Notes under the pieces: generated by a model
Databases searched by the model: none
What the model saw: only the letters and a program-made list of their open reading frames with translations
Told to the model about the DNA's origin: nothing
Shown: positions 1 to 14,100 of the stretch, one piece after another
Layout of the letters: the number at the start of each line of letters is the position of its first letter
How positions within the stretch are numbered: position 1 is the stretch's first letter
Assembly: GCA_026874595.1 (NCBI GenBank)
Contig: CM049307.1
Coordinates: 10,007,579 to 10,071,578, forward strand
DNA from: Sipunculus nudus
Taxonomy: Eukaryota; Annelida; Sipuncula; Golfingiida; Sipunculidae
Length of the DNA: 64,000 nucleotides
Reading direction: 5' to 3'
Translations under genes and position numbers: made by a program

Positions 1-89
1 ATGTGAAAAGTTTAGTGAAACCAATATAGTATAAACTGGGTGAAGTGGATGAACATGTATTTCAGATATCGTTAATATATAGTACTCAC

Positions 90-3000
90 TGCTGAAAATG
101 CCGATGAGACAGCTAACCGCTGCCAGCGTCATAAACGAATGAAGAAATGAGATGAGAATATTGAGTGAGCCGACAGTGATGACGGATATTATTAATATAA
201 GCATCCTATATTTCCTGATTTTGTCTACAATGACTCCAGAGAAAGGACGAAGGATGAAGCTACTGATGCCGATCATGGAAACCAGCCAGGCGCCCTGGAC
301 GGGGGGAATTCCGCTACTCCTGGCCAGACCCGGGAGGAACATGAAAGGAATCATATGGCCTGTCAAGTTCAGAATCACAGCAATGATGTATAACATGAAT
401 ACGGGGTTCTTAAGTAACGAGTAGTCAATAAGTTCTTTCATTTTACAACTCCACTTGTGTTTCCCAGCATCATTTGCTACAACCGGATGTGGACGTAGAA
501 GCAGGGCCAAAACGATGCTGTTCAGCTGGAGCCCCCCTATTATGAGCATTGCGCCCCGCCATGTATAGTGGTCACTGAGCGCTTGTTCCAATGGAGGCCA
601 TACGAAAATTCCTGCACTCAAACCCATAGATCTCAAGGCCATGGCAAACCCTTTCTTCTTATCGAAGTACTGCGAAACTGCAACCAAGGTACACACACCG
701 AAGCCTCCTTGCAGAAAGCCTGAAATGATAAAAGCAACGATTATGCAGCCAGGTGATGTTTAAATTGGTCGTATAAGGTATTAATAAGAACATATAGGGT
801 ATTATTAACTACTAAAACTCTTCTCCCCCCCCCCACATGGAAAACTTTAAAACGGATAAAAGTCAATAACAGTGCAATGTTGTGTATACTATATGCATAT
901 ACACACAACTTCTATATAAATAAGTTTTTATTATTCATTCCATTGCTGACTTATACGTATTTAGGATACGCTGATAATTTCACCCCAGGAGCTTTCTGGA
1001 ATTAGGAGGTTATAAGATTCTCAAGAAAAACGTTTATAGACATCGCTTGTGAAGATAGACAATTAACGTGTAGAACAATAACATTTTTAGCTTTAGCATA
1101 TTATTTGCCCTCGGGAAGACCACTGACAAAGGTTCACAGGTCCGGAAAATAGGAGGTCCAAGCCGCAATTAATTTGTCGGAAACCTTTAAAAAGGTTGCG
1201 GCGGCTGAAAAGGGGAGGGGGTCATAACCCCCTGGATCCGTAATTAATGTTAAACGCTTTCTTGAACTGTGTAGTTTTAAGGATTCACAAGAGAATCCTT
1301 TATAAATAATTTTTGAAAGTAGATAATTCAGTTTCAGAATGGTAAATTTTCCCGTGAAATTATTTGCAGGCCTCTCCCTAATATGTTTGTCAGGACTGAT
1401 CAATGCGCCAGTTCGGGCAGCCTGGCGATATCTGCAGTCAAGGGGCAGGTCTGCGTGCATCAGCGTTTAGACAGCTGAGAGATGATGTCTATTAGCGTAG
1501 ATTGTCGGTGTCTAAGGAAAGCCATGGTAATTTCTCTGTACCGGACTTCAATGCGAGTATTGGATTTTGCCGACGGAATGGTTATCTAGCGAATTTATAC
1601 CTATTGTGAACGCTTCTAGTAACAGACCGAGGACATTATTTAAACGCGTACCTGCGGAGATATGGATATCGCTAGGTGGAAGCATATTCGGTTACCTAAA
1701 GCTGGATGGTTCCATGAGACATCAGCTGTGAAAGAAGTAGATTCTAAGTCAAGATAGAATCGTTTGTGCGCTAATTAGTGAGGGCTGTGTGAACTGTGCA
1801 TTGAGAGTTAAACCTGACGCCATCGAAGGACCGTTGGTGGTCGGAGCTAAGTGTGTCTAAAGGTTGACTGATCGAACTGTGAAGAAAACGCGAACAAATG
1901 GTGAGCCATGTATCGCAACATTCCGATGTAATGTGTGTCATGTGACCAGTAGAAGTGTAAACAAGGGACTACTCTGTGTACTGTGGTTATATACTTGATG
2001 GTTGTTTCTGTGATTATTATCGAACTTTTATGATCATCAATGCTTGCTTGTATGGAGCGCCTCTCTAGAGAAACGTAAGTGAATGGTTTCTCTGATATAC
2101 TGATTTTTTTGTGTTAACTCATGCCATATTTATCTTTTGGAGTTTACGTATGCATGGGATTCAGCCAGTTGGTTTGACAGTTAAAAGAACTTGGCTGTTC
2201 TCATCCCTACTGGTGTGAAACCCATTTATATCTAAATCCGACAGCGAACATACTGCAACATACGATATTCAAGGAACGGAGGTAATAAATCTGTTGAAGA
2301 GGTCGTACTTTGTACCATGTTTAAATGTGTGCAGACCAGGCTGATCTAATTTTGATTTATTTATTACAGTGACCTGATCAGGAGATCCTCCTCAGAGGTA
2401 CTTGATCGATAATTCATTAACCCGGCCTCTATTCTGTTATCCTCGTCTGTGGACTGGTCACCCCTACTCATGCAATACTTACAGGTGAACTCGTTCCAAT
2501 GCGAATTGTACGTTCACAGTGATAATCAGAAGGCTTCCTCTCCGGATACCTGATAACTTCTAAAAACTTGATCAGGATGTGCTTACTCAACGGTTCCCTG
2601 CGCTCTTTTTAAACAAACCTTTTTTGCACAAGGATCCGTCTCATTTGATAAAATACATGTTCAAGTTGAGTCGTTTAAAATTTTAAGCACTTATTGTATT
2701 TGTCTGTGTTTGAAAAATCTTGTATTATGCGAAAGAGGTATATATCATAAAATCATCATCATCATCATCATCATCATCTCTCTCTCACACACACAGACAC
2801 ACGTACAAACGCACACACATCTTTAATCAAATATATATTTTTTTCACGTGTATACACACAGAAACATGCCGGCCATGGAGTGACTCCTGTGTGAGTGTAT
2901 TTACAATACCATCATCTTACCTTGGAGTACTCCATTTGTTACGTACAGAACGTATATATTTGGAGCAAACGCCGTGCCAATGGTTCCGGCGGATGAGACA

Positions 3001-3654
3001 ATTCCACAAAGTACCGCCACCCGTCTGTGCCCGAAATGTGTCACCAGCGTCCCAACAAATATTCCTGGAGTATAACAAGAAAGAAAACAAGTGAATCATT
3101 GTGTCAAGATCGTAGTCTCTTTCCATGTTAAGTGTCTGTCACGCAGGTAAAGCTATGCTTTTGTTCGGTAGTTTCGTAAGGCGTCGGACTAGATAAAGCA
3201 GACTCTGTCGGTTTTGTGAACTATTAATAAAAATAAAGCAAATTCCTGGTGTAAGTAAGACAAGGTCGATTATAACGTAAAATAGGACGTATGTATCGCA
3301 TCACGTTAAGATCTGAAGAAATAAAGAACAGTTTATTTTTATTTTCTTTTTTAATTTGAACTCCAGACTACAGGAATTATAGTTTTAACAACTACAACCC
3401 AAGCTAAAAAGGATATGCTGACAAGAACGGACCATATTACCAAAGACTGCACCGACTCCTGCGGCAAACGACCTGGTTAATACCACTTCCGTTTTTGTGA
3501 CCTGGAATGACTCTACAAAATCCAGAAGAAACACTCCCCGGGCCACAAATCCACTCGCCATTGTAAACATGATCCCGGTGCTGGCAGCCACCACCAACCA
3601 GCCGTAACCTCCGTCCGGCTTACGCTTCTGGCTCTGCGGTTCCTTCTCTGCCAT
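90..3654 (-). CDS. SLC16 monocarboxylate transporter-like gene, first three coding exons (3' end outside window)
   Basis: Predicted plasma-membrane major facilitator of the SLC16/MCT family, which moves monocarboxylates or related small solutes. Three exons join in frame at phase-1 introns: 3441-3654 (start ATG at 3652-3654, donor GTAATA), 2921-3064 (donor GTAAGA) and 90-719 (donor GTGAGT). The N-terminus carries KPDGGYGWLVVAAS, matching the family motif before TM1 (acidic-Gly-Gly-aromatic-Gly-Trp). The second family motif lies at the start of the long exon: YFDKKKGFAMALRSMG followed by SAGIFVWPPL (TM4-TM5 region). The long exon continues through the hydrophilic central loop (RPHPVVANDAGKHK) and into the second six-helix half, ending after AAVSCLIGIFS. 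About 329 residues are present; families are usually 450-550, so the last helices and C-tail lie left of position 90. An upstream 5'UTR acceptor (TTTTATATGTAG) sits near 3681. Substrate cannot be assigned: many invertebrate MCT-like members are orphans. Confidence 0.92.
720..2920. other. Intron of the MCT-like gene
   Basis: No exon or RNA gene is seen here. It contains a G/C-rich dispersed repeat end near 1190-1245 (GGGGTCATAACCCCCTGGAT), which resembles stretches near 15760 and 60350, and a short ATC/TC/AC simple repeat at about 2751-2805. Confidence 0.6.
3441..3654 (-). CDS. MCT-like first coding exon with the SLC16 signature
   Basis: The start codon is chosen because it is the first Met before the conserved DGGYGW motif and gives a short basic cytoplasmic tail (about 12 residues), as is usual for the family. 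TM1 follows the motif. The exon ends with GVGAVF plus one base at a GTAATA donor. The open frame that continues past this donor to 3385 is intronic read-through. Confidence 0.9.
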
Positions 3655-3894
3655 CTCGACCTGGCTTTTTAATATCTACATATAAAATAACAATTAACCA
3701 ACATAAGATTGGAAAATGAAGACACCCCACACTGTCAGGTTTAAACGCATGTCTGAAACCTCTCCTTTTGGCTTGGTTTTAGAAAGTGGTTGTGATGGTA
3801 TTTCCCTTCTCATAAACATGTTCTTTCACATCACATCCCGTGGAACCTTTGAACTTATTAGTCTTAGGAAAATGTATTTTCTCTTTTTAGCTCT

Positions 3895-3896
<2 letters not shown>

Positions 3897-3952
<56 letters not shown>

Positions 3953-3968
3953 TATGTGTGTGTGTTTA

Positions 3969-4011
<43 letters not shown>

Positions 4012-4047
4012 CAGACAGACAGACAGAGAGAGAGAAAGAGAGAGTAT
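3897..4047. repeat. Compound microsatellite (TA)n-(TG)n-(AG)n
   Basis: A run of about 25 TA units is followed by TG-rich and then AG/GACA-rich tracts, upstream of the MCT-like start. Open frames across it on both strands are low-complexity artefacts. Confidence 0.97.
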
Positions 4048-6575
4048 GAGGGTATATGTGTTCGTAGTAAAAGATAACTATACACACTCATATTGCAAAA
4101 TATAAATTTACAATATAGAGATCTATACAATGTATGAATATAATTCCTTTACAAACTACATACCATGTTAGTGATTCCGCGAATGTTAAAAAAGTAAATA
4201 AATATTTCCAGTTTTACAGTAATTTGACATGTACCTAATGCGTAGGATATCTCCTCTGCAAGAGTCAGTACAGTGGTCCCTGATCCCGTTTCAGGAGTAA
4301 AATCCCGCCTTACTAGACACATGTGCAAGGTACGAATGTATCTTAGTGCGAGCGCGGTCTGACTATACCAGGGCTCATACATCAATCTTATCTAATAGGC
4401 TACGTACCCTCTATGATTGATCAAGTTATAATTTACGTTAAGTTATAAAGCGACACATAGAGCAAATGGACACACAGGCCATGCTCTGCAATTGCAAATA
4501 TTTAATGTTCTGTTATTTCTTCAAATCGTTGCAAAAGTAACATGTATGCACACAAGTGAAGAATACATGTTACGAATCCGTATCCCCGTAGATTTACCCT
4601 TGCTTCACACTATGACACGGAGAAGAGAAGAGGAGAAATTTTGTTTGAAGTTTGCAAAGAAAATCTTTGTGATAGGGAATATTTACACTGACCGTGATTC
4701 TGAAGCGATTATTAAAAGGACCTATTCACCTATCAGGTACATTAAATATACATGAAATGTAGTATATTTTCCTGAAAATATTACTTTATCTGTCAATATT
4801 TTGTTTCACACGTTTCGTTTGCTTACTAATGTACAAAAAAAAAAAAAAAAAAAACGGGCGCGACCAGAGGCACAAAACATAAACATAGCGCTACGCCACC
4901 TGGTGAAAGTATACAGCGCAATTTCACGATTCAAGATATTTGAAGCATCCAACATGTGTTTCTTCTGTGTTTCATGTTTCTTCTCCTATACACACGAAGA
5001 CTGTTGATTCGCACACAGAGCCATAGGTGACCTGCAGATATTAAGCCGGTGTTGCCCAGACGGTTTTACTAGGAATCTTTTGTGTATGTACTCATATTTT
5101 TGTAATAATACATATTATTGTCAATGAATATGAACCTTTAAACGGGGAAATTTGCATGGTTTGTTCAGTCATACATGAGCACAACACTGAGAACGGGGGG
5201 TTGGGATACAGGATCTTTGAAGACGGGGGGGGGGGGGGGGGGGGTTAAAACTGTGTGAGTGACATTCACATATTCGGTATGGAAGAAAACCCATATCCGA
5301 CGCTGTTAAAGTATTAAACATTCACTTGGGTTCGTAAAAGAGGGGACGCGCGACTCCTGTGCTTCCACTAAATCGGCCTGTCGGACGCACATGCATGTAT
5401 AGCCATTTCAGGTTATTTTTAAAATCAAATATACCAGCATATTACCCGTTCTTGCGTTGAGACACACAGGTCAGCGCGAATTTCGTCAAGTTGGTCAGTG
5501 ATGATTTATCCATGGGTCTCATCAGTTCACCATTTGACTTAGTTTTTGATAGATGGCGCTACACAGATTATACTGATTATTCAAGGGAAACGTGTAGGGC
5601 TTTGCGTCTACTATAATTCTGGCAATATACTTAAGCCTGTCAACTGCTCAGCTGTTCAGTTACGCAATAAAATGTTCAGGACTTTACCATTTGCACCCGC
5701 CCCATTCACACTGTATAAAGTTTGTATAGTCTGCCAGAAGTGTTGGCCTGTCAAAAGTAAAACGAAAGTTAAATGCGTCTCACTCTTCTCATTAGCATCT
5801 TAACCAACCGCCCCCGCTTTTGGGCTGCGCCCCCTGACCTTATCTCACATTCTACATAGGCCTCCGGCACTGGTACAAAACATTGAATTGCTTTTATCTC
5901 AAGTATCAAGTACTCATTTCTGTATAGTTATTTTGGTCATGTGTGTAAACCATTCCTTCATTTACGGCTTTTTATAGCGAACTGCGGTATATTGGACAAA
6001 ATATTACCGAAGTTTAGTTTGGCTACAGGCGTTTGAATCACTTTTAAGTGGTTCTATGTAGTTTTATTAAAATAAATTATTTTGTTCAAAAATTGAACGC
6101 CACTTAAATGGGAAAATGGTTAATGTCAAAGATATATGTAGCTAAGACACATATATAGCCTTAAAATTACATCTTTATTATTATAAAGCTAAAAGGCAGG
6201 CAGGTCGAACGTTCTCACTGGAGTACGATAATACAGGACGTTACTAGAGGCAACATCAGAAATGATGGCAGCAGCTGAACATCTGTAGCGGTGGACCTCA
6301 AGGTCGTATAGGGACGGACATTTCCTACCACTGATTATTAACAATATCCAAACAAATGTGCACGCATAATAGCGTTGTTTTTGTGAGTGTTTTTTAAATA
6401 ATTTCTTTACATATTATTAAGTAAATTTGAGGTATGACGTCGTGAACAAATAACCTATGGGTCACGATGCTCAGCTGACTAGGAACACATTCACAAAATG
6501 AATTTATCATCTGAATGCCAAATTTTGTAGGTGGTATCCCAATTCAACTGTAGCAATTGAAGTTCTTCATAACCA
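4048..6575. other. Intergenic spacer between the MCT-like gene and the SINE
   Basis: No convincing exon is seen. Simple features are a poly-A run at 4835-4854 and a 20-base poly-G run at 5225-5244. Part of the 5' flank of the MCT-like gene, including any promoter, should lie at the left of this stretch, but I see no diagnostic element. Confidence 0.5.
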
Positions 6576-6581
6576 AGAAGA

Positions 6582-6895
6582 GTGGGACGGTTGTGTAATG
6601 GTTAAGGTGCCGGGCTCATAATCGAGAGGCCAAGAGTTCGAACCCCGGTCAGACCCCCACCGTGCCAAGAACCTTGGGCAAGGTCCCAACCACAAGTGTG
6701 CCTCTATCCAGCAAGCAGTAGAAATGGGTACCAGTAAATACTGGGAAGGTAACCTGTGATGGACTTGCATCCCATCCAGGAGGAGTGAAACTCCTAAGTC
6801 GCTTCACGCTACATAAACGGGGATAAGCTCCGGCCTGATGAGCTCGGCTCGGTTCTATAAAAAAAGCCCAACAGACTTGACACCAAAAAGAAATA
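6582..6895 (+). mobile_element. tRNA-derived SINE
   Basis: The head is tRNA-like: box A-like TAATGGTTAAGGTGCC, a CAT anticodon-like loop (GGGCTCATAATC) and box B-like GAGTTCGAACCCC. It is followed by a tRNA-unrelated body with a conserved-looking central domain (GATGGACTTGCATCCCATCC) and a 3' part ending near AACAGACTTGACACC with an A-rich tail. A 5'-truncated relative lies at about 11312. The extra body and tail argue against a functional tRNA gene. Confidence 0.82.
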
Positions 6896-6939
6896 AAAGT
6901 TTCATTTAATTATGTCCAGCCAATCCCATGGAATCTATC

Positions 6940-7760
6940 CTCTTTGTATGCAGTCAGCTGGGCTAAAAACGACCCTACACATCTTTAAAGGACATCCCTG
7001 GGTGTCAAGACAAGATTCTAAGTCCAACAGTAAAGTTTTGTGCCCTGTCTGACTGTCTGGGTGCTTAAAATATTTTTGGCCTGAAATATAGGCCACATGA
7101 CCAAATTTCAGGTTTCCACGGAGATTACCGAAGACATCCCTGTATATTACATTCGAACATTCTCGGGCTAGCGGATACAATTTGTGCCCCGTCTGACTAT
7201 CTGGATGCTGAAAATCATGTTTTTGGCCAATAGTTCACAAAATATGGGTCTCCATGACCTAATTTCAGGTTTGCAAAGAGATTTGCCCAGGACCATTGGA
7301 TGTACAGTTAGAAGGTTTTGAGGTCTACCGGTCACGCTTTGTGCCCTGTTATCGGTCGGACTGCTTCGTTTGAACATCTCAAAATTAGAGAATTTGGGCA
7401 AACATTCGAAAAAAACATTCGAAAAAATTAAAAAGCACTACAAGTGTTAAGGAACTGATGAACTTTAGATACTGGAGCCTTTGAATAAAATTTTAAAATT
7501 TTTTTCTGGGGGGGGGGGGGGTACTTTCGAGGTCCATAACTCGGAGGATATAGGTCAAAGTAATCTGATTTCAGTTTTCCAAGGAGATCTTTTATCTTTA
7601 GGATGTAACGTAAAAAGGTTCTAGGCCTAGCTGATACAATTTGTGCCCCGTCTTACTGACTGGGTGCTCAAAATCCTGTGTTCAGCCTGTAGTTTGCAAA
7701 CTTTCAGTCAGCTGAGCTAAAAATGACTTTTTATGATAATCATCCGACATGATCAAATTC
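6940..7760. repeat. Degenerate tandem array, pearl/HINE-like core
   Basis: Imperfect units, partly about 150 bp apart, share TTTGTGCCCCGTCTGACT, GGGTGCTTAAAAT and ATTTCAGGTTT-type blocks. The array is bounded by near-palindromic CAGCTGGGCTAAAAA (about 6953) and CAGCTGAGCTAAAAA (about 7710). Tandem cores with this kind of short hairpin are typical of molluscan pearl elements, which are related to Helentrons. The family assignment is inference; the tandem structure is seen directly. Several short minus-strand open frames here are spurious. Confidence 0.55.
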
Positions 7761-8110
7761 ATAAGGATTCAGGCGCGACCAGTAGTGACCTCAGATCTTT
7801 TGACAGCGGATTACTATGACGACCAGGGCAGTTGCACAGGCAAGGATTCCACCAAACTGTTTTGGTCAAAACACAAAAAGGAAAATACATGTTTCGTCAC
7901 ACTGATTAAACCAAAATTTTAACGTCAAATATTTATCAAATGATATATTAGTCCACACAAATAGTCTTTTTTCACGTAAAAGTTTTATACAAACACCTAT
8001 AAATCCTACCATTGATTAAGTACAATGAGTCACATTTCTTTACATTGAAAAAATTCCGTTGCTTCATTTAATAAACGTAACAAAAGCTTAATAAAATGAC
8101 ACAGTGGAGT

Positions 8111-11100
8111 TCAGACGCTGGAGACGCTGAGCGCAACTTCTGACGAAACACTCCCCCGATGATTATGGTTATTGTTCAATCCATTGTGTACTTGGTCATA
8201 ATATTTCCCTCTAGTTCTAAATCTGCATCCCGTAAACGTGGGACACACCGGAAAATATTGAGTCCACGTCCAGCCTTTGATGCGATCCATTCCAACAGGG
8301 AAATCGTAAGTTTGAAGACCTATTTTACTTTCTTTTTTTTCGTCTCCTGTAGAATCCTTCCCTCCAAGTTGCATGGTCCACTGTTTTATTCCTCTTTCTT
8401 CATCCGTGCCTCGAAGAAAGAATCAGCATTTATTTAGGATAATGTAATACCTCCCATCTCTGGGCCTAATAAATGGGCTCCTGCTAAGGGGGGGGGGGGG
8501 GGGGGGGGGGGGGGTCTTTGTACAGTAAAGTCGCAGAACGCTCCCGGTAAACCATAAGTAGTAATGGTTATTGTTGGTTAGTCGTTTTGTTTGGGTGATC
8601 GTCAGACGGGGATGCATTGTATAGAGATATATGGATATTATAAAACAATTTATTTCTAGATTTCAAATCTATTTTAGTAAGAGAAGATATCTTGTATGGT
8701 CGTACTAGTAGTCGCTTTTTTTATTTTTAGTCCTTTGGACGAGTATAATTTTGTAATACCTCGTAAATAGCCCTGGCAGTGTCGTAGATTTAACTGATAT
8801 TATCAAATTGGTTTAGGGAAATAAGGTGTTTTTATCATACATTTGCTGTTGAAGAACACTAGTTTATATATACATAACGGTATCAATACAAAATAAATTC
8901 TATAAAAACTAACCTGGAATTGTGTTGTCCAATATTATGGCGGTGGTTCCGCCCACAAACATCCCAGTGCTTAGTAGAACGGTCAAGATCTGGTTAGCAA
9001 TGTCACTTCCTGTTAAAAAAGATTAGTAACATCACCTCATAATTAAATAGTGTGTTTTATAAAGCCTGTGCCAGTTTCATTGCCAAAACTTAATTGGGTC
9101 CAGGAAGCAGGAACACTGTTGTATATTACAGAGACCTGTGTACGCTATTATGAACTATGAAAGTGTGCTTTATTGAAGAAACTCTATTGCTCTTCTGTTG
9201 AAACTTCAATCACTTACAAGTTGTTATGTATACGATTTAAGAGGATATCTACTCCGGTCCCGCCATACGTTCTTATAGTATATTTTCAGTAAAGCGTTAA
9301 CGTAACATTGTGTTGCAATTATTGTAGCGTTACTATATTACAAACCACATGACCTGACGCGAGTTCCCTTCTTTGATACCTCTGTGTACAACTATTATAA
9401 TAGTGCATGACCATTCACCAATAAGCTTTATAATATAGTTTAAAGAGATATAGTGTTAAGGCCTACCTGTCTGTTTAGACCTACCTGTCCGTATGGCTTC
9501 TTGGTTTCTTGACATCCACTGGGGTAAACAAATACCGAAAAAGAAGGAGAACCCCAGAACAAAGAGATTCCTGGAGGAGTTCAGATCGACAAACTGCAGG
9601 TTTGACAGTCCCACAGCAGTTATCATACCTGAAATAGGAAAATAATAATCAAAGGAACAAATCATACCTGTAGAATACAGGAGAACAAAAATCACTGCTG
9701 AAATTTGTAACCAGGTCATACATACTAGCATATTACCCGTTATTTAGTAGTCGCTACGATCGAAAAATATCGCTGCGATCGACCTTGGGAAAATTAATGT
9801 AAAAATCCTCAAGATTAAGGTGACAATATCAGAAAATGAACCTCTTAGGACAAACTTGGCATGGTTAACGAAAAAACGGGCATTTTCGTTGCGTGGCCAC
9901 TGGGGAATTCTATGACAAAAGTCGAGTAACACCACTGTCATATATAATATAGATTTGTTTAATTCATAATTTTTTTCCGGGTGTATATATTTCCCGTAAT
10001 ATACATAGTTAATGGTCCTCTCCATTGACTTCAGCCTGTTGTTGATCGAGTCACTGGGTGATGAAACAAGAAATTTAGTACCGGACTTTCTTCAACATAT
10101 ATTCCTTAATTAGTTTATGTACACCAACTGGCGTCGGCGTAATGTCGTGAAAGTATTTTCTAGAGCGTTCATGATAAATGAGTGAGTGAGATCAAGATGA
10201 TTACGTACCGAACATAACCATGAAGACCCCGCCAACGATTGGTTCCGGGATTGTGACAAAGAGGGCGCTAAATTTGCCCAGCATTCCTAGCAGCATCATC
10301 AACACTGCTGCCACCTGGATTACTCGTCGGCTTCCAACCTGCACAAAAATGGATACATACACATTTTCATTATTGTCATTCTGTTTATTGCTGATACAGA
10401 AGCTGTATGAGGACACACGAATCGTGAAAGTATGAGGCCTCCGTCCCAGGAGTCCTCTATGATACACTGGAAAAAAAAACACCTCTGTGAATGTGGCTGA
10501 AAATTGCTTACTTTGGCATTACTTACCGGTTGGTCATATTAAACGTTCATGAAACACTGGGAAAAAATGACTATCATATTTCATGAAACTATTTCCGCAT
10601 AGATTTGAACAGGGCAAGCTAGACCAGACTATCAACTATGCTGAAATACAATTAAATATTCACCAGCAATACCAAATTCTTTTTTGTTGGTAAATTTATG
10701 TTTTAACTATACCAGTGAAGTGGCAGTGTATATAGAGCGGATCTCTCAAAAAAGTCATTGTTTTGCATGTCATTACGATTCAAACAGGTGGTTGTCTGTT
10801 GGCGAAACATAAATATACCCAAAAAGTGAGGTAAAATGATACAGCGTCGAGCTCTTTCTCTTTCAAAATAAGCTGGTATTATAGTTGTAACTGTCACAAA
10901 CTTCGTTGATTATTTCAAGCATAATTCTAAGGCATTTAGATTACGGGTATAAACACAATAGTGCTGTATCAATATACCGATATATCAATTGGCAGCACCA
11001 ACACGGTTACCGATATGCTGTATCATCGTATCGATGAAATACAATACTGCTTACAAAAATATATACAACCTTAACCAAAACTATAATATGAACTCTTTTA

Positions 11101-14100
11101 AAGCTTAAGCTACCTTTGTCTCTAATGTTGGTTTTATAAGGATTAACAATATCACTCGATAATCGACTATAGGTGAGGGATGGATGTACACTTGTCGCTG
11201 CTTCCATGCATGACAAGCGGGCACGTGTAAGCGATGATAGATGGATATTGCGAACGGTCCTCGCTAGTATTGAAATATTTAATACATGTTTGTTCATGCA
11301 GCATGCATGCAGTAGAAATAGGTACCAGTAATAAACTGGGAAGTTAACATGCGATGGACCAGCGTCCCTGCTAGGAGGAGTTTAACTTCTATCAGTCGCT
11401 TTACGCTACAGAAACCGGGATAAACTCCAGCTTGATGAGCCAGTAAGCTCGGGTGTAAAAAGTCAACAGACTTTACCTTTTACTTTACATGTTCGACAAC
11501 AGACGAAAATGTAGTCGAAGCCTTGAAGAAAATAAAACACTGGTTTTCGAGGGAAAATTTATTTAGGGGATTTACATTAAAAAAAACATACGAAACTGTG
11601 TAATTACAAGACACTTTAACTTATGATCTATAATCTTATAATATACAAACACACTGACGAAGGGGCTGAGATAAGGACTATAAATCGAAATCAAAATTTG
11701 ACTACCCAATTTTTAATACCTTATTAAGCCTATGAGGTTTAAGAAACAGGAAATATTACGTATATTTATTTATTTATTTATTATAATATTGTGAAGGGTG
11801 GCCTGTACCAGAATAAGAATTCTGTTATAAGCAGGGCCCTCTTCCAAGATATACAAGATATTATAAACAATGGAACATGATAATAAAAATACATAAAAGT
11901 TCATGTACAATGCGAAATATAAAAGACATAATGAGACTGTAAAATCATTACAAAGGAATGATAATATCATAAAATTAATAAAAGGGACGGTTCTAACAGC
12001 GGTAAGAGCAACGATTACATCTAAAACAATTTCGTGCTGTGATAAGATTATGATATCATTGTAAAATCGGAGAAGTACGAACGTGATAATTTTTTAAAAT
12101 GCTGCAAATTAGAAGCAAACTTAATGTGTCGAGGAAGGGAGTTCCATAGAGTACTGCCTGCATAAAAAGAGGTAGCCTTGAAGGCTTCAATACGCGGTTT
12201 CGAAGGATACAGTTTTTGTTTTCGGTTAACCGCGTCGAATAATTATGAATGCCCTTCGCCATATGAAAATTCTTACATAAATATGAAGGGGCTTAATCAT
12301 TTATGCATTTATAGGTTAAAATAGATAGGAGGTACAAATATCGCTGTTCAATTGTCATTAAGCCTATTTCTTTCACTAAATCTAAACTTCTTTGTGTTGG
12401 GTCGTAATTTTTTGTTATTATCCTAGCCGCACGACACTGCATTCGTTGGATTGCGGCACGGAATGTGCTGGGACAGCTGCCCCATACTGTTAGGCTATAA
12501 TCTATTGAGGGTTGAACAAAGGCGTGATATATAGTGACTAAAAACTTCTGTGGTAGAAATTTGCTGAGCCGATGTAAAAGTCCAATTTTGCAACATAGCT
12601 TTTTAAAAACGGTAGAAGTGTGAGATTTCCATGTGAGATGGGCGTCAATGATCAAGCCAAGGTGAGAAAATTCATCGACATTCGGGACAATATCTTTATC
12701 GATAATTATTTGTAATGAATTTGATTGTTTGCGTTGCTTGGAACTCACAAGCATAGTAGCTGATTTTGTGGCGTTTGCAATTAGTTTGTTTTTATTAAGC
12801 CATTTAGTAACTTGGTCTACAGCAGCCTGTAACTTATGTTGTGCTGATTCGCGATCGATGCCGTCTGCGTATAGCGTGATGTCGTCAGCATAAATCGAGC
12901 ATTTTGCGTCTGTTACATTATCGGGCAAGTCATTAAAATATAGTAAGAAAAGAATGGGTCCAAGTACAGTGCCTTGTGGTACACCTGTATCGATTGTTTT
13001 TACCTCAGAATTATAGTTATTGAAGCAGACAAACTGCTTTCGGTCGTATAAATAATTATAAAACCAGGTGTGCGAATTTCCATTTACGCCATACTGTTTT
13101 AATTTACCCAATAATATATCGTGATTTAGGGAATCAAAACCTTTTTTAAGGTCGAGAAAGCATATGGAGTTTACACGTCCGCAGTTCATAACTGTCAGCC
13201 AATTATCAACTATTCTATGTAATGCAGTTTGGGTAGAGTTGTTTGCAAGAAAGGCAGTTTGTTCAGGAGATATCAAGCGTTTGAGGTTTAAGTAATTAAG
13301 GAGATGACGTTTAATGTGCTTCTCTAAGATTTTAATCACATGGCTGGTGATCGAAATTGGCCGGTAATTGTTAGTATCAGAAAGTTTCCCTTTACCCTTA
13401 TAAATGGGTACCACCCTTGCACACTTCCAGTCAGGAGGAACTATTCCTGTACTGAGTGATAAGTTAAGAATATGTGTCAACGATGGCGCTAAGATGACCG
13501 CGGCCTCTCCAAGTAAGAACCCCGGCATATTAAGGACATCAATTCCATGTTTATTCTTAAATGCGACTAGAAGTTTCACGACATCCTGTTGGCTCATTTG
13601 AGGGATTGAAAACCGAGAATCAGTAAAATCAGGTTGGTCCTGCACAACATCTTTGGTAAATGCTTTGGTTAAATTTTTTCCAACTGAGGCAAAGAAGTCA
13701 TTCAGGTCATCCGCAGTTAGATCTGGACTATCTTGACCCCGGCTAACTGGATTGATCACGTGTTTTAAAGACTGCCAAATCTCCTTGGGAGATTTTGATG
13801 ACTGTGCCTTGTGTCTATAATAGGAACGTTTCAGTTGACGGATCATGCAAGTGACCCGATTACGTAACCGCCTGAACTGTGCCCACAGCTGTGGATCATT
13901 ATTTGACACAGCAGATTTACGAATGCGTTCTCGGTTATATATTAGACGCTGGATATCAGGTGACATCCAGGGATTGTGTCTATTATTTCTAACTCTAAAC
14001 GTTCTAAAAGGTGCGTGTTTATTACATATGGTCAGAAATTCATCACGCCATAGATTCCAGGCTGAGATGACATCATTTACATCGGGAAGACAGTGAAATG

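Noticed and set aside
3716-4105. 129-codon frame with YIYIYI and RERERE runs
   Set aside because: It is a translation of the TA/TG/AG microsatellite.
6582-6660. Functional tRNA-Met gene
   Set aside because: The tRNA-like head is followed by a SINE body and tail, and a truncated copy of the same body occurs at 11312.
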